From positions 62,001 to 126,000 of the forward strand of contig NZ_JAPMLV010000005.1 of assembly GCF_026420145.1 (NCBI RefSeq): a DNA stretch of 64,000 bases. Reading direction: 5' to 3'. The number at the start of each line of letters is the position of its first letter. Position 1 is the stretch's first letter. Positions 34,163 through 44,441 of this stretch are shown in pieces. The notes under the pieces were generated by a model that was given only the letters and a program-made list of their open reading frames with translations, searched no databases and was not told the origin of the DNA. The translations under genes and the position numbers were made by a program. Source of the stretch: Enterobacter pseudoroggenkampii (lineage in GTDB: Bacteria > Pseudomonadota > Gammaproteobacteria > Enterobacterales > Enterobacteriaceae).

Positions 34163-35431
34163 GTGAAAAAAGAATTATCATTAATTGCTTTAAGTTTATT
34201 TGCCGCATTACCTGCCGCTGCAAGCCAGCAATCCGACAGTCAGGGTTTTATTGACGACAGCCATCTGGATCTGTTTTTACGCAATGCCTATATCAGCCGC
34301 GACTACCATCAGGGCCAGCAGGACAAAGCCGAATGGGGTCAGGGGATCATCGCCACGTTTGCATCCGGCTATACCGAAGGGCTGGTGGGCTTTGGTGTGG
34401 ACGGAATTGCTCAATACGGCGTGCGCCTGGACGGCGGCCGGGGCAAAAGCGGCGCAGGCGGCATCGACTTCTTTAAACAGGAAGATGATGGCCGGGCAAA
34501 ATCCGATCTGGCAAAGTTTGGCGCTACCGCCAAAATGCGCATATCGAACACCGTGCTGAGCTACGGGAATCAGCGTCCTGAGCTGCCCATCGTCAATGCC
34601 GACAGCTCCCGCCTGCTGTTTGAAAGCTACACCGGCACCATGCTCACCTCGAAAGAGATCGACGGTCTGGAAATCAACGCCGGTTACTTCACCGACGAGC
34701 AGCGTAAAAGCGATGACCGCCACGACAGCGGGCTGAAGAGCCTCTCCTTCGGCGGCGCAAGCTACCAGTTCAACGACCAGTTCAGCGGCGCGCTTTACGC
34801 CTCTCATAATGAAGAGGTGATGAACAAGCAGTATCTGGGTCTGAACTTCAAACAGCCGTTTAGCACCGGGCAGCAGCTGGTGCTCGACTTCAACGGCTAT
34901 AACTCCCGTCTGGACCAGGGTTACGCTGACAGCATCGACACGGGCCGCAGCAACGCTATATGGAGCCTGGCGGCGAGCTACATCTGGGATATTCACACGT
35001 TCAAAGTGGCCTACCAGCAGAGCAGCGGCAGCACCGGCTACAACTATGGCGGCTATCGCGACCAGGGCGGCGTGGGTGACGGCGGTAACACCATCTGGCT
35101 GGCGAACTCCTACTGGTCTGATTTTAACGGCGAAGATGAACGTTCCTGGCAGGCATCCTACGGTCTGGACTTTGGCGGCCTTGGTTTACCGGGCCTGAGC
35201 TGGACCACCGCCTACGTGCGCGGCGATAACATCAAAACCGCTGAAACCAGCAACGGTAAAGAGCACGAGTGGTTTAACCAGATCCAGTACCAGGTGCAGG
35301 ATGGCCCGGCGAAGGATCTGAAACTGAAACTGCGCTACTCCGTGCTGCGCGTCTCAAGCAACGCCAGCGACTATAACGTGGGCGGGGACGAAATCCGCGC
35401 TTACGTGGAATACCCGTTTAACGTGTTCTAA
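34163..35431 (+). CDS. OprD-family outer-membrane porin
   Basis: The 422-residue protein has a signal peptide (MKKELSLIALSLFAALPAAAS), then an OprD-type start (FIDDSHLDLFLRNAYISRDY), alternating amphipathic strands and a C-terminal aromatic (YPFNVF), as needed for BAM insertion. Related enterobacterial porins include ChiP, but this is shorter and not clearly ChiP. The start is GTG at 34163. The substrate is unknown; the family takes up basic amino acids, small acids or chitosugars. E. coli has no gene here. It has its own promoter region (210 bp) and terminator, so it is monocistronic. Confidence 0.87.
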   Translation: MKKELSLIALSLFAALPAAASQQSDSQGFIDDSHLDLFLRNAYISRDYHQGQQDKAEWGQGIIATFASGYTEGLVGFGVDGIAQYGVRLDGGRGKSGAGGIDFFKQEDDGRAKSDLAKFGATAKMRISNTVLSYGNQRPELPIVNADSSRLLFESYTGTMLTSKEIDGLEINAGYFTDEQRKSDDRHDSGLKSLSFGGASYQFNDQFSGALYASHNEEVMNKQYLGLNFKQPFSTGQQLVLDFNGYNSRLDQGYADSIDTGRSNAIWSLAASYIWDIHTFKVAYQQSSGSTGYNYGGYRDQGGVGDGGNTIWLANSYWSDFNGEDERSWQASYGLDFGGLGLPGLSWTTAYVRGDNIKTAETSNGKEHEWFNQIQYQVQDGPAKDLKLKLRYSVLRVSSNASDYNVGGDEIRAYVEYPFNVF

Positions 35432-35440
35432 AGGCAATAA

Positions 35441-35467
35441 AAAACCTCTCCATGGAGAGGTTTTTTT
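35441..35467. terminator. Bidirectional terminator between the porin and speB
   Basis: The perfect palindrome CCTCTCCATGGAGAGG is flanked by A-rich and T7 tracts, giving termination for both convergent genes. Confidence 0.93.
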
Positions 35468-35482
35468 CACGCCAGGAGAGGC

Positions 35483-36403
35483 TTATTCGCCTTTTTTAGC
35501 AGCCTGGATGTAGAGCATTTCCAGTGCCAGGGTCGCTGCGGCCAGCGCAGTGATTTCGGACTGGTCATACGCAGGCGCCACTTCCACCACGTCCATCCCG
35601 ACAATGTTCAGATCCTTCAGGCCGCGTACCAGCTTGATGGCGCGGTCTGAGGTCAGGCCGCCGATCACCGGCGTACCGGTACCCGGTGCAAATGCCGGAT
35701 CCAGGCAGTCGATGTCGAAGGTCAGATACACAGGCATATCACCCACGATCTGCTTCACCTGCGCGAGAATGTCATCCACGCCGCGATCGTTAACCTGGCC
35801 CGCATCCAGCACGGTGAAACCGTTGTCCTTGTCGAACTCGGTGCGAATACCGATCTGCACGGAGTGGTTCGGGTCGATCAGACCTTCGTTCGGCGCGGTG
35901 AAGAACATGGTGCCGTGGTCAAACTCACAGCCGTTCGCGTAGGTGTCGGTATGCGCATCAAAGTGTACCAGCGCCATTTTACCGAAGTGCTTGGCATGGG
36001 CGCGCAGCAGCGGCAGGGTCACGAAGTGGTCGCCGCCGAAGGAGAGCATGCGCTTACCGGCAGCCAGCAGCTTCTCGGCGTGCGCCTGCAGCTTTTCGCT
36101 CATCTCACGCGCGTCACCAAAGGCATACACCAGGTCACCGCAGTCCACCACGTTCAGGCGCTCGCGCATGTCGAAGTTCCACGGGAAGCGGTTATGCTCC
36201 CAGGCCAGGTTAGTGGAAACCTGACGAATCGCCGCCGGGCCGTGACGACCACCCGCACGGCCAGATGTTGCCATATCGAACGGCACGCCGGTGATCACCC
36301 AGTCCGCATCGCTGTCGTACGGCTGGAAGTTCATTGGAAGGCGTAAAAAACCAAACGCGTTAGATACCAGAGAGTTATCGTACTGATGACCTAAAGTGCT
36401 CAT
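35483..36403 (-). CDS. speB: Agmatinase
   Basis: SpeB hydrolyses agmatine to putrescine and urea. The 306-residue ureohydrolase has manganese ligands H126 (GGDH), D149, H151 and D153 (HFDAHTDTY), and D230/D232 in [13 protein letters not shown]. It lies 210 bp after speA, separated by a terminator-like hairpin and a repeat, so it likely has its own promoter as well. Confidence 0.98.
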   Translation of the reverse strand: MSTLGHQYDNSLVSNAFGFLRLPMNFQPYDSDADWVITGVPFDMATSGRAGGRHGPAAIRQVSTNLAWEHNRFPWNFDMRERLNVVDCGDLVYAFGDAREMSEKLQAHAEKLLAAGKRMLSFGGDHFVTLPLLRAHAKHFGKMALVHFDAHTDTYANGCEFDHGTMFFTAPNEGLIDPNHSVQIGIRTEFDKDNGFTVLDAGQVNDRGVDDILAQVKQIVGDMPVYLTFDIDCLDPAFAPGTGTPVIGGLTSDRAIKLVRGLKDLNIVGMDVVEVAPAYDQSEITALAAATLALEMLYIQAAKKGE

Positions 36404-36449
36404 GTCCTGACCTCTTTTAAAGTCGATACATTAAAAACAGATGAAAAAA

Positions 36450-36489
36450 AATCCCCTCCGCGTCGTTAAACCCGACGAGGAAGGGATTG
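36450..36489 (-). terminator. Intercistronic terminator between speA and speB
   Basis: On the minus strand the arms AATCCCTTCC-TCGTCGG and CGACGCGGAGGGGATT form a long imperfect stem followed by T8 at 36450-36443. It should end most speA transcripts before speB. Confidence 0.85.
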
Positions 36490-36566
36490 ATTCGTAAATC
36501 GCTTATTGGGGCGAATTATCGCCGGTAATGCATACGGGTTCAAGTGAGTATAGGGCATTGTGCGGA

Positions 36567-36605
36567 CTGATGCCCTCACCCCGCCCCTCTCCCACAGGGA
36601 GAGGG
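36567..36605 (-). repeat. GGGAGAGGG palindromic repeat, copy E
   Basis: CTGATGCCCTCACCCC then CCCTCTCCC-aca-GGGAGAGGG, between the speA stop (9 nt away) and the speA terminator. It is read in the same orientation as copies C and F. Confidence 0.9.
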
Positions 36606-36613
36606 AGGTTTTC

Positions 36614-38590
36614 CTACTCGTCTTCCAGGTAGGTGTACCCGTACAGACCCGCTTCAAACTCTTCCAGGAACTGCTGCTGCAGCGCATCGTCCAGCCCGGT
36701 GTTTTTCACCTGGTCGCGGAACTGCGTCAGCAGGGTTTTCGGATCCAGCTGAACGTATTCCAGCATGTCCGCCACGGTATCCCCTTCGTCAGACAGCTCA
36801 ACTTCCACGCTGCCGTCAGGGAAGACAAACACGTCAACCGCCTCGGTATCACCGAACAGGTTGTGCATGTTGCCGAGGATCTCCTGATACGCGCCGACCA
36901 TAAAGAAGCCCAGCATCGGCGGGTTTTCCGGGTCGTACTCCGGCATTGGCATCGTCGTTGCGATACCGTCGCCGTCAACGTAGTGGTCGATAGCACCGTC
37001 GGAGTCACAGGTGATGTCCAGCAGCACCGCGCGACGTTCCGGGGCGTGGTTCAGCCCTTCCAGCGGCAGAACCGGGAACAGCTGGTCGATACCCCAGGCA
37101 TCCGGCATTGACTGGAACAGCGAGAAGTTGACGTAAATCTTATCCGCCATACGCTCCTGCAGCTCGTCGATAATCGGACGGTGCGCGCGGTTGCTCGGGT
37201 CGAGCTGTTTCTGCACTTCATGGCACATGTTCAGATAGAGCTGCTCCGCCCACGCGCGCTCCTGCAGGCTGAAGGTGCCTGAGGAATACCCCACGTGGAT
37301 GTCATGCAGGTCCATCTGGCTGTCGTGCAGCCATTCGCGCAGGGAACGACGCGTGCCCGGCTCGTGCATTTCCTGCCAGGTTTCCCACATGCTTTGCAGG
37401 GAGCGCGGGGCATCGTCTGCCGGAGGCGTCGCTTCGGTGATTTCGCTACGCTCAACGCCGATGATGTTAGAGACCAGCACCGTATGGTGCGCGGTGACCG
37501 CGCGGCCGGATTCGGTGATTACCGTCGGGTGCGGCAGGCCGTTCTCTTCACAGGCATCGCCGATCGCCCAGATGATATTGTTCGCGTATTCGTTCAGGCC
37601 GTAGTTCACGGAGCAGTCCGACTGCGAGCGGGTCCCTTCGTAGTCCACGCCCAGGCCGCCGCCCACGTCGAAGCACTGAATGTTCACGCCAAGCTTGTGC
37701 AGCTCAACGTAGAACCGCGCGGATTCACGCACGCCGGTGGCGATGTCGCGAATGTTGGCCATCTGCGAGCCGAGGTGGAAGTGCAGCAGCTGAATGCTGT
37801 CGAGACGACCGCGCTCGCGCAGGATTTCCACCAGCTGCAGCACCTGGTTCGCCGCCAGGCCGAACTTGGATTTTTCGCCGCCGGAGGACTGCCATTTACC
37901 GGAACCCTGTGACGCCAGACGCGCACGCACGCCAAGGCGTGGCACCACGTTCAGACGCTCGGCCTCTTCCAGCACGATGGCGATTTCGGTCATCTTTTCG
38001 ATAACCAGATAGACCTTGTGGCCCATCTTCTCGCCAATCAGTGCCAGACGAATGTATTCACGGTCTTTATAGCCGTTACAGACGATCACCGAACGGGTCA
38101 TGCCCGCATGCGCCAGAACCGCCATCAGCTCCGCTTTGGAGCCAGCCTCCAGCCCCAGCGGCTCGCCGGAGTGGATCAGGGATTCAATCACGCGGCGGTG
38201 CTGGTTTACCTTGATTGGGTAAACCAGGAAGTAGTCGCCTTTATAGCCGTAGGACTCACGCGCGCGCTTGAAGGCGGCGTTAATAGAACGCAGGCGATGT
38301 TGCAGGATCTGCGGGAAGCAGAACAGTGCAGGCAAACGCTGGCCCTGAGCTTCACGGGCTTTCACCAGTTTAGCAAGGTCCACGCGCGCTTCAGGGACGT
38401 CGGGATCCGGGCAGACGCTGATGTGGCCCAGTTCGTTGACGTCGTAGTAGTTATTGCCCCACCAGGCAATATTGTAAGTGCGCAGCATCTTGCTGGCTTC
38501 CTCGGAGCTCATCGCAACCTCCTGCATAGAACGTAGTACACCCTGTTCGCCCGCTGACGAAGGCGAAAAAGAAGACATGTCGTCAGACAT
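36614..38590 (-). CDS. speA: Biosynthetic arginine decarboxylase
   Basis: SpeA makes agmatine from arginine, the first step of the agmatine route to putrescine completed by SpeB. The start at [12 protein letters not shown] gives 658 residues, equal to E. coli. PLP lysine K127 lies in [15 protein letters not shown] and [13 protein letters not shown] form the fold III barrel. The frame to 38602 adds four residues and is not used. yqgB ends 8 nt upstream. Confidence 0.98.
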   Translation of the reverse strand: MSDDMSSFSPSSAGEQGVLRSMQEVAMSSEEASKMLRTYNIAWWGNNYYDVNELGHISVCPDPDVPEARVDLAKLVKAREAQGQRLPALFCFPQILQHRLRSINAAFKRARESYGYKGDYFLVYPIKVNQHRRVIESLIHSGEPLGLEAGSKAELMAVLAHAGMTRSVIVCNGYKDREYIRLALIGEKMGHKVYLVIEKMTEIAIVLEEAERLNVVPRLGVRARLASQGSGKWQSSGGEKSKFGLAANQVLQLVEILRERGRLDSIQLLHFHLGSQMANIRDIATGVRESARFYVELHKLGVNIQCFDVGGGLGVDYEGTRSQSDCSVNYGLNEYANNIIWAIGDACEENGLPHPTVITESGRAVTAHHTVLVSNIIGVERSEITEATPPADDAPRSLQSMWETWQEMHEPGTRRSLREWLHDSQMDLHDIHVGYSSGTFSLQERAWAEQLYLNMCHEVQKQLDPSNRAHRPIIDELQERMADKIYVNFSLFQSMPDAWGIDQLFPVLPLEGLNHAPERRAVLLDITCDSDGAIDHYVDGDGIATTMPMPEYDPENPPMLGFFMVGAYQEILGNMHNLFGDTEAVDVFVFPDGSVEVELSDEGDTVADMLEYVQLDPKTLLTQFRDQVKNTGLDDALQQQFLEEFEAGLYGYTYLEDE

Positions 38591-38598
38591 AGCGAACC

Positions 38599-38730
38599 TC
38601 AACTCTTTGTATTAAGTGTAAAACAGTTGACTACTATCGCAGCGTTATACGGCGATAACAACCCATAAACGGCTCCGTTTCCCAGCAGAGTATGCTGAAA
38701 TCCAGACCGTGCGACCGGTTTCTTATTCAT
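38599..38730 (-). CDS. yqgB: Small protein YqgB upstream of speA
   Basis: The 43-residue ORF starts [12 protein letters not shown] and ends [21 protein letters not shown]. It matches E. coli YqgB best in the C-terminal half ([16 protein letters not shown]). In E. coli it is listed as a small protein linked to acid stress, of unknown mechanism. It ends 8 nt before speA, so its translation may affect speA initiation. C-terminal conservation, with a divergent middle, fits a leader peptide; this is inference. Confidence 0.82.
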   Translation of the reverse strand: MNKKPVARSGFQHTLLGNGAVYGLLSPYNAAIVVNCFTLNTKS

Positions 38731-38790
38731 ATCATTGTAAAACACGTATCCGAACTCTGTATGACAAGGTTCGGCGAAACCACGAGAAAA

Positions 38791-38817
38791 CTCTTGTATT
38801 AACAAGAGCGCCCTTGT
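38791..38817 (-). promoter_or_regulatory. Alternative hairpins upstream of yqgB-speA
   Basis: On the minus strand, AACAAG (38818-38813), CTCTTGTT (38808-38801) and ACAAGAG (38797-38791) form competing stems: the middle segment pairs with either neighbour. The second stem is followed by TTTT, as in a weak terminator. This resembles an attenuator about 60 nt before yqgB; function is unproven. Confidence 0.45.
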
Positions 38818-39249
38818 TCAGTTTTCACAAAGCGTGACCGGCCCTGGAATCCTGAGAAGCGCCGAGATGGGTATAACATCGGCAGGTTTGCAGACTAGAA
38901 ATGCGGGTTGCGGGAATCAAATACGCGCCAGAACGGCTGCGCTGAGTTAGCGGAAAACGATGGTTCATTATCTCGTATCACCTCCACGGCCGCCTCTGCT
39001 GAAACGGACCCCAAGCCAAAGCTAAAAGTTCACTGCTTAACCCGGCTGGAAGTGGCGACACGATGAGTTCATCGAGCGCTTATTTTATATGAGCCGCGCG
39101 CCGCGTTTTATACCGAGAAGGGGGCTAAAAAGCAAAACAAAAATGCGCGTGTTGCCGGGGCCGTCAGGAATTATTGCCAGCAGCAATTTCAACTGAGTGA
39201 GAGGTTAGTCAAAAAAAACTGGAAATCGGGCGAAGAAGTGACCTAAAAT
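38818..39249. other. Long non-coding stretch between yqgB and metK
   Basis: About 430 bp without a convincing ORF on either strand. It must hold the promoter and long leader of the speA transcript on the minus side and upstream elements of metK on the plus side. E. coli lists small ORFs yqgC/yqgD near here, but I recognise no counterpart. No repeat element was seen. Confidence 0.5.
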
Positions 39250-39281
39250 AGCCATCCAGATGTTAATCCATCTATACTGAT
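39250..39281 (+). promoter_or_regulatory. MetJ operator-like boxes upstream of metK
   Basis: Four adjacent octamers, AGCCATCC, AGATGTTA, ATCCATCT and ATACTGAT, each match the met box AGACGTCT at four or five positions. Tandem imperfect boxes are typical of MetJ operators, and metK is a known MetJ target. They lie 113 bp before the metK start. Confidence 0.65.
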
Positions 39282-39393
39282 TAACACTCATACTGCCAGT
39301 GTCAAAAACCTGCAGGCCTTGGTAGAATTATCTCCTTTGGCTATTCCACACAGCAGCTTGAGCTAACCAAATTCCTCTTAGGTGAAATAAAAC

Positions 39394-40548
39394 ATGGCAA
39401 AACACCTGTTTACGTCCGAGTCCGTATCAGAAGGACATCCTGATAAAATTGCTGACCAAATCTCCGATGCGGTGCTGGATGCGATCCTGGCGCAGGATCC
39501 AAAAGCGCGTGTAGCGTGTGAAACCTATGTCAAAACCGGCATGGTTCTGGTTGGCGGTGAGATTACCACCAGCGCATGGGTTGATATCGAAGAGATCACC
39601 CGTAACACGGTGCGTGAGATCGGCTATGTGCATTCTGATATGGGCTTTGATGCCAACTCCTGCGCGGTACTGAGCGCGATTGGCAAACAGTCTCCAGACA
39701 TCAACCAGGGCGTTGACCGTGCCGATCCGCTGGAACAGGGCGCGGGCGACCAGGGTCTGATGTTCGGCTATGCAACCAACGAAACCGACGTGCTGATGCC
39801 AGCACCGGTCACCTACGCACACCGTCTGGTGCAGCGTCAGGCTGAAGTTCGTAAAAACGGCACCCTGCCGTGGCTGCGCCCGGATGCGAAAAGCCAGGTC
39901 ACTTTCCAGTACGACGACGGCAAAATCGTCGGTATTGACGCGGTGGTTCTGTCTACCCAGCACTCCGAAGATATCGATCAGAAATCCCTGCAGGAAGCGG
40001 TGATGGAAGAGATCATCAAGCCGGTTCTGCCGACCGAATGGCTGAGCTCTGCGACCAAATTCTTCATCAACCCAACCGGACGCTTCGTTATCGGCGGCCC
40101 AATGGGTGACTGCGGTCTGACCGGTCGTAAAATCATCGTTGATACCTACGGCGGCATGGCGCGTCACGGTGGCGGTGCGTTCTCCGGTAAAGATCCGTCT
40201 AAAGTTGACCGTTCTGCGGCGTACGCGGCACGTTATGTGGCAAAAAACATCGTTGCCGCCGGCCTGGCTGACCGCTGTGAGATCCAGGTTTCCTACGCTA
40301 TCGGCGTGGCTGAACCAACCTCCATCATGGTTGAAACCTTCGGTACTGAAAAAGTGCCTTCAGAACAGCTGACGCTGCTGGTGCGCGAGTTCTTCGACCT
40401 GCGTCCATACGGCCTGATTCAGATGCTGGATCTGCTGCACCCAATCTACAAAGAAACCGCGGCATACGGTCACTTTGGTCGTGAACATTTCCCATGGGAA
40501 AAAACCGACAAAGCCGCCCTGCTGCGTGAAGCTGCCGGTCTGAAGTAA
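39394..40548 (+). CDS. metK: S-adenosylmethionine synthase
   Basis: MetK makes SAM from methionine and ATP. The 384-residue protein matches E. coli. H15 and D17 lie in EGHPDKIAD, and the signatures [12 protein letters not shown] and [15 protein letters not shown] are intact. Codon use is strongly biased toward preferred codons. MetJ-like boxes precede it and a strong terminator follows. Confidence 0.99.
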   Translation: MAKHLFTSESVSEGHPDKIADQISDAVLDAILAQDPKARVACETYVKTGMVLVGGEITTSAWVDIEEITRNTVREIGYVHSDMGFDANSCAVLSAIGKQSPDINQGVDRADPLEQGAGDQGLMFGYATNETDVLMPAPVTYAHRLVQRQAEVRKNGTLPWLRPDAKSQVTFQYDDGKIVGIDAVVLSTQHSEDIDQKSLQEAVMEEIIKPVLPTEWLSSATKFFINPTGRFVIGGPMGDCGLTGRKIIVDTYGGMARHGGGAFSGKDPSKVDRSAAYAARYVAKNIVAAGLADRCEIQVSYAIGVAEPTSIMVETFGTEKVPSEQLTLLVREFFDLRPYGLIQMLDLLHPIYKETAAYGHFGREHFPWEKTDKAALLREAAGLK

Positions 40549-40570
40549 TCGACTGACATCGCTTTTAAAA

Positions 40571-40597
40571 GGCCAGCCTTCGGGCTGGCCTTTTTTT
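40571..40597 (+). terminator. Terminator after metK
   Basis: GGCCAGCC-TTCG-GGCTGGCC with a stable UUCG tetraloop, followed by T7, 22 nt past the metK stop. Confidence 0.97.
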
Positions 40598-40601
40598 ATG
40601 T

Positions 40602-40617
40602 TTGAAACCGATTACAC
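40602..40617 (+). promoter_or_regulatory. GalR/GalS operator, distal
   Basis: TTGAAACCGATTACAC differs from the proximal operator at two of 16 positions. Its centre is about 182 bp upstream of the proximal one, directly after the metK terminator. Confidence 0.72.
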
Positions 40618-40783
40618 CATGCCGAATATATCCCGCTTTCAGAATAATCTCTTTGCCTGATCGCCTTTCTTCTGCTGTTACATTTCATTTCAGTTAAGTC
40701 CGAAATTCTAACAAACGCGATGCGCATCACCTCGTTTACCTCTATATTTTCAAAGCTTTAATTATTTTTACGGTTCCACGTTA

Positions 40784-40799
40784 GTGTAACCGATTACAC
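40784..40799 (+). promoter_or_regulatory. GalR/GalS operator, proximal
   Basis: GTGTAACCGATTACAC fits the gal operator consensus GTGKAANCGNTTNCAC at every fixed position. It lies 85 bp before the galP start and 3 bp before the CRP site. Confidence 0.88.
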
Positions 40800-40802
40800 C
40801 TA

Positions 40803-40818
40803 TGTGATTAACCTCACA
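40803..40818. promoter_or_regulatory. CRP site upstream of galP
   Basis: TGTGA-TTAACC-TCACA is a perfect CRP core with the correct 6-nt spacer, 66 bp before galP. Its overlap with the Gal operator neighbourhood matches the known CRP/GalR/GalS control of galP. Confidence 0.92.
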
Positions 40819-40883
40819 TATTTTTACGAGTTGCTCACCTACCCTTTACATCAATAAAACTGATAACCCAACTGGAGGGCATA

Positions 40884-42281
40884 ATGCCTGACAATAAAAA
40901 ACAGGGGCGTACGTCCAACAAGGCGATGACATTCTTCGTCTGTTTCCTCGCCGCCCTGGCAGGATTACTTTTTGGCCTGGATATCGGCGTGATTGCCGGT
41001 GCATTACCTTTCATCACTGACGAGTTCCAGATTAGCGCTCACACCCAGGAATGGGTGGTCAGCTCCATGATGTTTGGCGCTGCCGTTGGGGCCGTCGGCA
41101 GCGGCTGGCTCTCCTTCAAGCTCGGGCGTAAAAAGAGCCTGATGATCGGCGCGATCCTGTTCGTTGCCGGTTCACTCTTCTCTGCCGCAGCGCCTAACGT
41201 TGAGGTTCTGCTGGTTTCACGCGTGCTGCTCGGCCTTGCCGTGGGCGTGGCGTCCTATACCGCCCCGCTCTACCTGTCTGAAATCGCGCCGGAGAAAATC
41301 CGCGGCAGTATGATTTCGATGTACCAGCTCATGATCACCATCGGTATCCTGGGCGCGTACCTTTCCGATACCGCGTTTAGCTACAGCGGCTCATGGCGCT
41401 GGATGCTCGGCGTGATCATCATCCCGGCCATCCTGCTGCTGATTGGCGTCTTCTTCCTGCCGGACAGCCCGCGCTGGTTCGCTGCAAAACGTCGATTCCA
41501 CGATGCTGAACGCGTGCTGCTTCGCCTGCGCGATACCAGCGCGGAGGCAAAAAACGAGCTGGAAGAGATCCGCGAAAGCCTGAAGGTCAAACAGTCCGGC
41601 TGGGCGCTGTTTAAAGAGAACAGCAACTTCCGCCGCGCGGTGTTCCTTGGCGTGCTGCTGCAGGTCATGCAGCAGTTCACCGGGATGAACGTCATCATGT
41701 ACTACGCGCCAAAAATCTTTGAGCTGGCGGGTTATACCAACACCACCGAGCAGATGTGGGGGACCGTCATCGTGGGTCTGACCAACGTGCTGGCGACCTT
41801 TATCGCCATCGGTCTGGTGGATCGCTGGGGACGTAAGCCAACCCTGACGCTGGGCTTCCTGGTGATGGCGGCCGGTATGGGCGTCCTCGGTACCATGATG
41901 CATGTGGGCATTCACTCCCCAACCGCCCAGTACTTTGCGGTAGGCATGCTGCTGATGTTTATCGTCGGGTTTGCGATGAGCGCCGGTCCGCTGATTTGGG
42001 TGCTGTGCTCGGAGATCCAGCCGCTGAAAGGGCGTGATTTTGGTATCACCTGCTCTACCGCAACAAACTGGGTTGCCAACATGATCGTCGGCGCAACGTT
42101 CCTGACCATGCTCAATACCCTGGGCAACGCGAACACCTTCTGGGTCTACGCCGGTCTGAACATCTTCTTTATTGTGCTGACCATCTGGCTGGTTCCAGAA
42201 ACCAAACACGTTTCGCTGGAACATATTGAACGTAACCTGATGAAAGGTCGTCCTCTGCGCGAAATCGGCGCTCACGACTAA
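40884..42281 (+). CDS. galP: Galactose-proton symporter
   Basis: GalP is a 12-helix MFS sugar porter that imports galactose and glucose with protons. The 465-residue protein has the motif [15 protein letters not shown] in TM1, GRKKSL and GRKPTL between TM2-3 and TM8-9, and PDSPRW after TM6. The start [12 protein letters not shown] has GGAGG 6 nt upstream. It is monocistronic, with a hairpin at its 3' end. Confidence 0.98.
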   Translation: MPDNKKQGRTSNKAMTFFVCFLAALAGLLFGLDIGVIAGALPFITDEFQISAHTQEWVVSSMMFGAAVGAVGSGWLSFKLGRKKSLMIGAILFVAGSLFSAAAPNVEVLLVSRVLLGLAVGVASYTAPLYLSEIAPEKIRGSMISMYQLMITIGILGAYLSDTAFSYSGSWRWMLGVIIIPAILLLIGVFFLPDSPRWFAAKRRFHDAERVLLRLRDTSAEAKNELEEIRESLKVKQSGWALFKENSNFRRAVFLGVLLQVMQQFTGMNVIMYYAPKIFELAGYTNTTEQMWGTVIVGLTNVLATFIAIGLVDRWGRKPTLTLGFLVMAAGMGVLGTMMHVGIHSPTAQYFAVGMLLMFIVGFAMSAGPLIWVLCSEIQPLKGRDFGITCSTATNWVANMIVGATFLTMLNTLGNANTFWVYAGLNIFFIVLTIWLVPETKHVSLEHIERNLMKGRPLREIGAHD

Positions 42282-42290
42282 TTATCTTGC

Positions 42291-42313
42291 GGGAGGCGCC
42301 TCTTGCGCCTCCC
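42291..42313 (+). terminator. Hairpin after galP
   Basis: GGGAGGCGC-ctctt-GCGCCTCCC starts 9 nt after the stop. The T-run is weak, so termination may be partial, and sprT begins 26 nt later. Confidence 0.7.
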
Positions 42314-42339
42314 CGCTTCGCGCTTTATGCTCTGCCCCT

Positions 42340-42837
42340 ATGAAAGCACCCCGTCTCCCCATCGCCATTCAGCAGGCCGTTATGCGCAGCCTGCGGGAAA
42401 AACTCGCCCAGGCGAACCTGAAGCTCGGTCGCAATTATCCTGAACCCAAACTCGTCTACCAGCAGCGTGGAACCTCGGCCGGTACCGCCTGGCTCGAGTC
42501 GTATGAGATCCGCCTTAACCCGGTGCTGATGATGGAAAACCAGCAGGCGTTTATCGAGGAAGTGGTACCGCACGAGCTGGCACATCTGCTGGTGTGGAAA
42601 CACTTTGGCCGCGTCGCGCCGCATGGAAAAGAGTGGAAGTGGATGATGGAGGCAGTGCTCGGCGTTCCGGCACGCCGTACCCATCAGTTCGAGCTGGAAT
42701 CGGTGCGCCGCAATACCTTCCCCTACCGCTGCCAGTGTCAGCAGCACCAGCTTACCGTCCGTCGCCATAATCGCGTGGTGCGTGGCGAGGCGACCTACCG
42801 CTGCGTCAAATGCGGCGAGCCGCTGGTTGCGGAATAA
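42340..42837 (+). CDS. sprT: SprT-family zinc metalloprotease-like protein
   Basis: The 165-residue protein has the SprT/Spartan core with HELAH at 78-82, and a C-terminal zinc ribbon (YRCQCQQ...YRCVKCGEP). Eukaryotic relatives cut DNA-protein crosslinks; the E. coli role is not established. It sits between galP and endA as in E. coli. Confidence 0.93.
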   Translation: MKAPRLPIAIQQAVMRSLREKLAQANLKLGRNYPEPKLVYQQRGTSAGTAWLESYEIRLNPVLMMENQQAFIEEVVPHELAHLLVWKHFGRVAPHGKEWKWMMEAVLGVPARRTHQFELESVRRNTFPYRCQCQQHQLTVRRHNRVVRGEATYRCVKCGEPLVAE

Positions 42838-42931
42838 TCATCTGAACTTTCAGGAACTTTCCTGATCTGACTGATTGCATACAGGAACAACATTCGTTAC
42901 GTTGCGGGCTCGTTTTGACACGGAGTGTAAG

Positions 42932-43639
42932 ATGTCCCGTAATTTTTCTCTCGCGGTCGCCTTTCTGACGACGGCGCTCTCAGGCCATGCTCTGGCCGAC
43001 GGTATCAACAGTTTTTCCCAGGCCAAGGCCGCAGGCGTGAAGGTGAACGCCGACGTGCCGGGCGATTTCTACTGCGGCTGTAAAATTAACTGGCAGGGTA
43101 AAAAAGGGGTCGTTGACCTTGAGTCCTGCGGCTACAAGGTGCGTAAAAACGAAAACCGCGCCAGCCGTATTGAATGGGAGCATGTCGTTCCGGCCTGGCA
43201 GTTTGGCCACCAGCGCCAGTGCTGGCAGGATGGCGGACGTAAAAACTGCGCCAAAGATCCGGTGTATCGCCAGATGGAAAGCGATATGCATAACCTGCAG
43301 CCTGCCGTGGGTGAAGTGAACGGCGACCGGGGTAATTTCATGTACAGCCAGTGGAACGGTGGCGAAGGCCAGTACGGCCAGTGCGGTATGAAGGTTGATT
43401 TTAAAGAGAAAGTCGCCGAGCCCCCTGCCCGCGCGCGCGGCAGCATTGCCCGCACCTACTTCTATATGCGCGACCGTTACGACCTCAACCTTTCCCGCCA
43501 GCAGACGCAGCTGTTCAACGCCTGGGACAAGCAGTACCCGGTGACGGAGTGGGAATGCCAGCGCGACGAACGTATCGCCAGAGTCCAGGGGAATCACAAC
43601 CCTTACGTCCAGCGGGCTTGCCAGGCGCAAAAGAGCTAA
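42932..43639 (+). CDS. endA: Periplasmic DNA endonuclease I
   Basis: EndA cuts double-stranded DNA in the periplasm. The start at [11 protein letters not shown] gives 235 residues and a signal peptide ending ALA-DG at about residue 22. The beta-beta-alpha metal nuclease core is visible ([14 protein letters not shown], with Asn in [11 protein letters not shown]). The frame to 42875 is not supported. It precedes rsmE by 51 bp. Confidence 0.97.
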   Translation: MSRNFSLAVAFLTTALSGHALADGINSFSQAKAAGVKVNADVPGDFYCGCKINWQGKKGVVDLESCGYKVRKNENRASRIEWEHVVPAWQFGHQRQCWQDGGRKNCAKDPVYRQMESDMHNLQPAVGEVNGDRGNFMYSQWNGGEGQYGQCGMKVDFKEKVAEPPARARGSIARTYFYMRDRYDLNLSRQQTQLFNAWDKQYPVTEWECQRDERIARVQGNHNPYVQRACQAQKS

Positions 43640-43690
43640 CCTACACTACGGCAATTCGCTTATATCGCATGACACATGGAATTTCTGACT

Positions 43691-44422
43691 ATGCGCATTC
43701 CCCGCATTTACCATCCTGAACTGATTACCGCAGGCCGCGAAATCGCCCTGTCTGATGACGCTGCCAACCACGTTGGCCGCGTGCTGCGCATGGGCGCAGG
43801 TCAGGCAATACAGCTGTTCGACGGCTCGAACCAGGTTTTCGACGCGGAAATCACGCGGTCTGATAAAAAAAGCGTACACGTTAACGTCCTGCGTGGCGAA
43901 GTGGACGACCGGGAATCACCGCTGCACATTCATCTGGGCCAGGTGATGTCGCGCGGCGAGAAAATGGAGTTCACCATTCAGAAATCCATTGAACTGGGTG
44001 TAAGCCTCATTACGCCACTTTTTTCTGAGCGCTGTGGCGTTAAACTGGATGCGGAACGTCTGAACAAAAAGATCCAGCAGTGGCAGAAAATTGCCATTGC
44101 GGCTTGCGAACAGAGTGGCCGCAACCGTATTCCGGAGATCCGCCCGGCGATGGATCTGGAGGAGTGGTGTGCAGAAGAGGACAGTGGGCTGAAGCTCAAT
44201 CTTCATCCGCGCGCCAGCGCCAGCATCAATACGCTGCCCCTGCCCGTTGAGCGCGTACGCCTGCTGATTGGCCCCGAAGGCGGCCTGTCGGCGGACGAAA
44301 TTGCGATGACGGCACGTTACCAGTTTACTGATATTCTGTTGGGACCTCGCGTTCTGCGCACTGAGACAACGGCACTCACGGCCATTACCGCGCTACAGGT
44401 ACGGTTTGGCGATCTGGGTTGA
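43691..44422 (+). CDS. rsmE: 16S rRNA m3U1498 methyltransferase
   Basis: RsmE methylates U1498 of 16S rRNA. The start [12 protein letters not shown] gives 243 residues, as in E. coli. It has an N-terminal PUA-like domain and a SPOUT C-terminal knot ([30 protein letters not shown]). It is the first of rsmE-gshB, with 19 nt between them. Confidence 0.96.
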   Translation: MRIPRIYHPELITAGREIALSDDAANHVGRVLRMGAGQAIQLFDGSNQVFDAEITRSDKKSVHVNVLRGEVDDRESPLHIHLGQVMSRGEKMEFTIQKSIELGVSLITPLFSERCGVKLDAERLNKKIQQWQKIAIAACEQSGRNRIPEIRPAMDLEEWCAEEDSGLKLNLHPRASASINTLPLPVERVRLLIGPEGGLSADEIAMTARYQFTDILLGPRVLRTETTALTAITALQVRFGDLG

Positions 44423-44441
44423 AGCATTAACGGAGAAGAAC

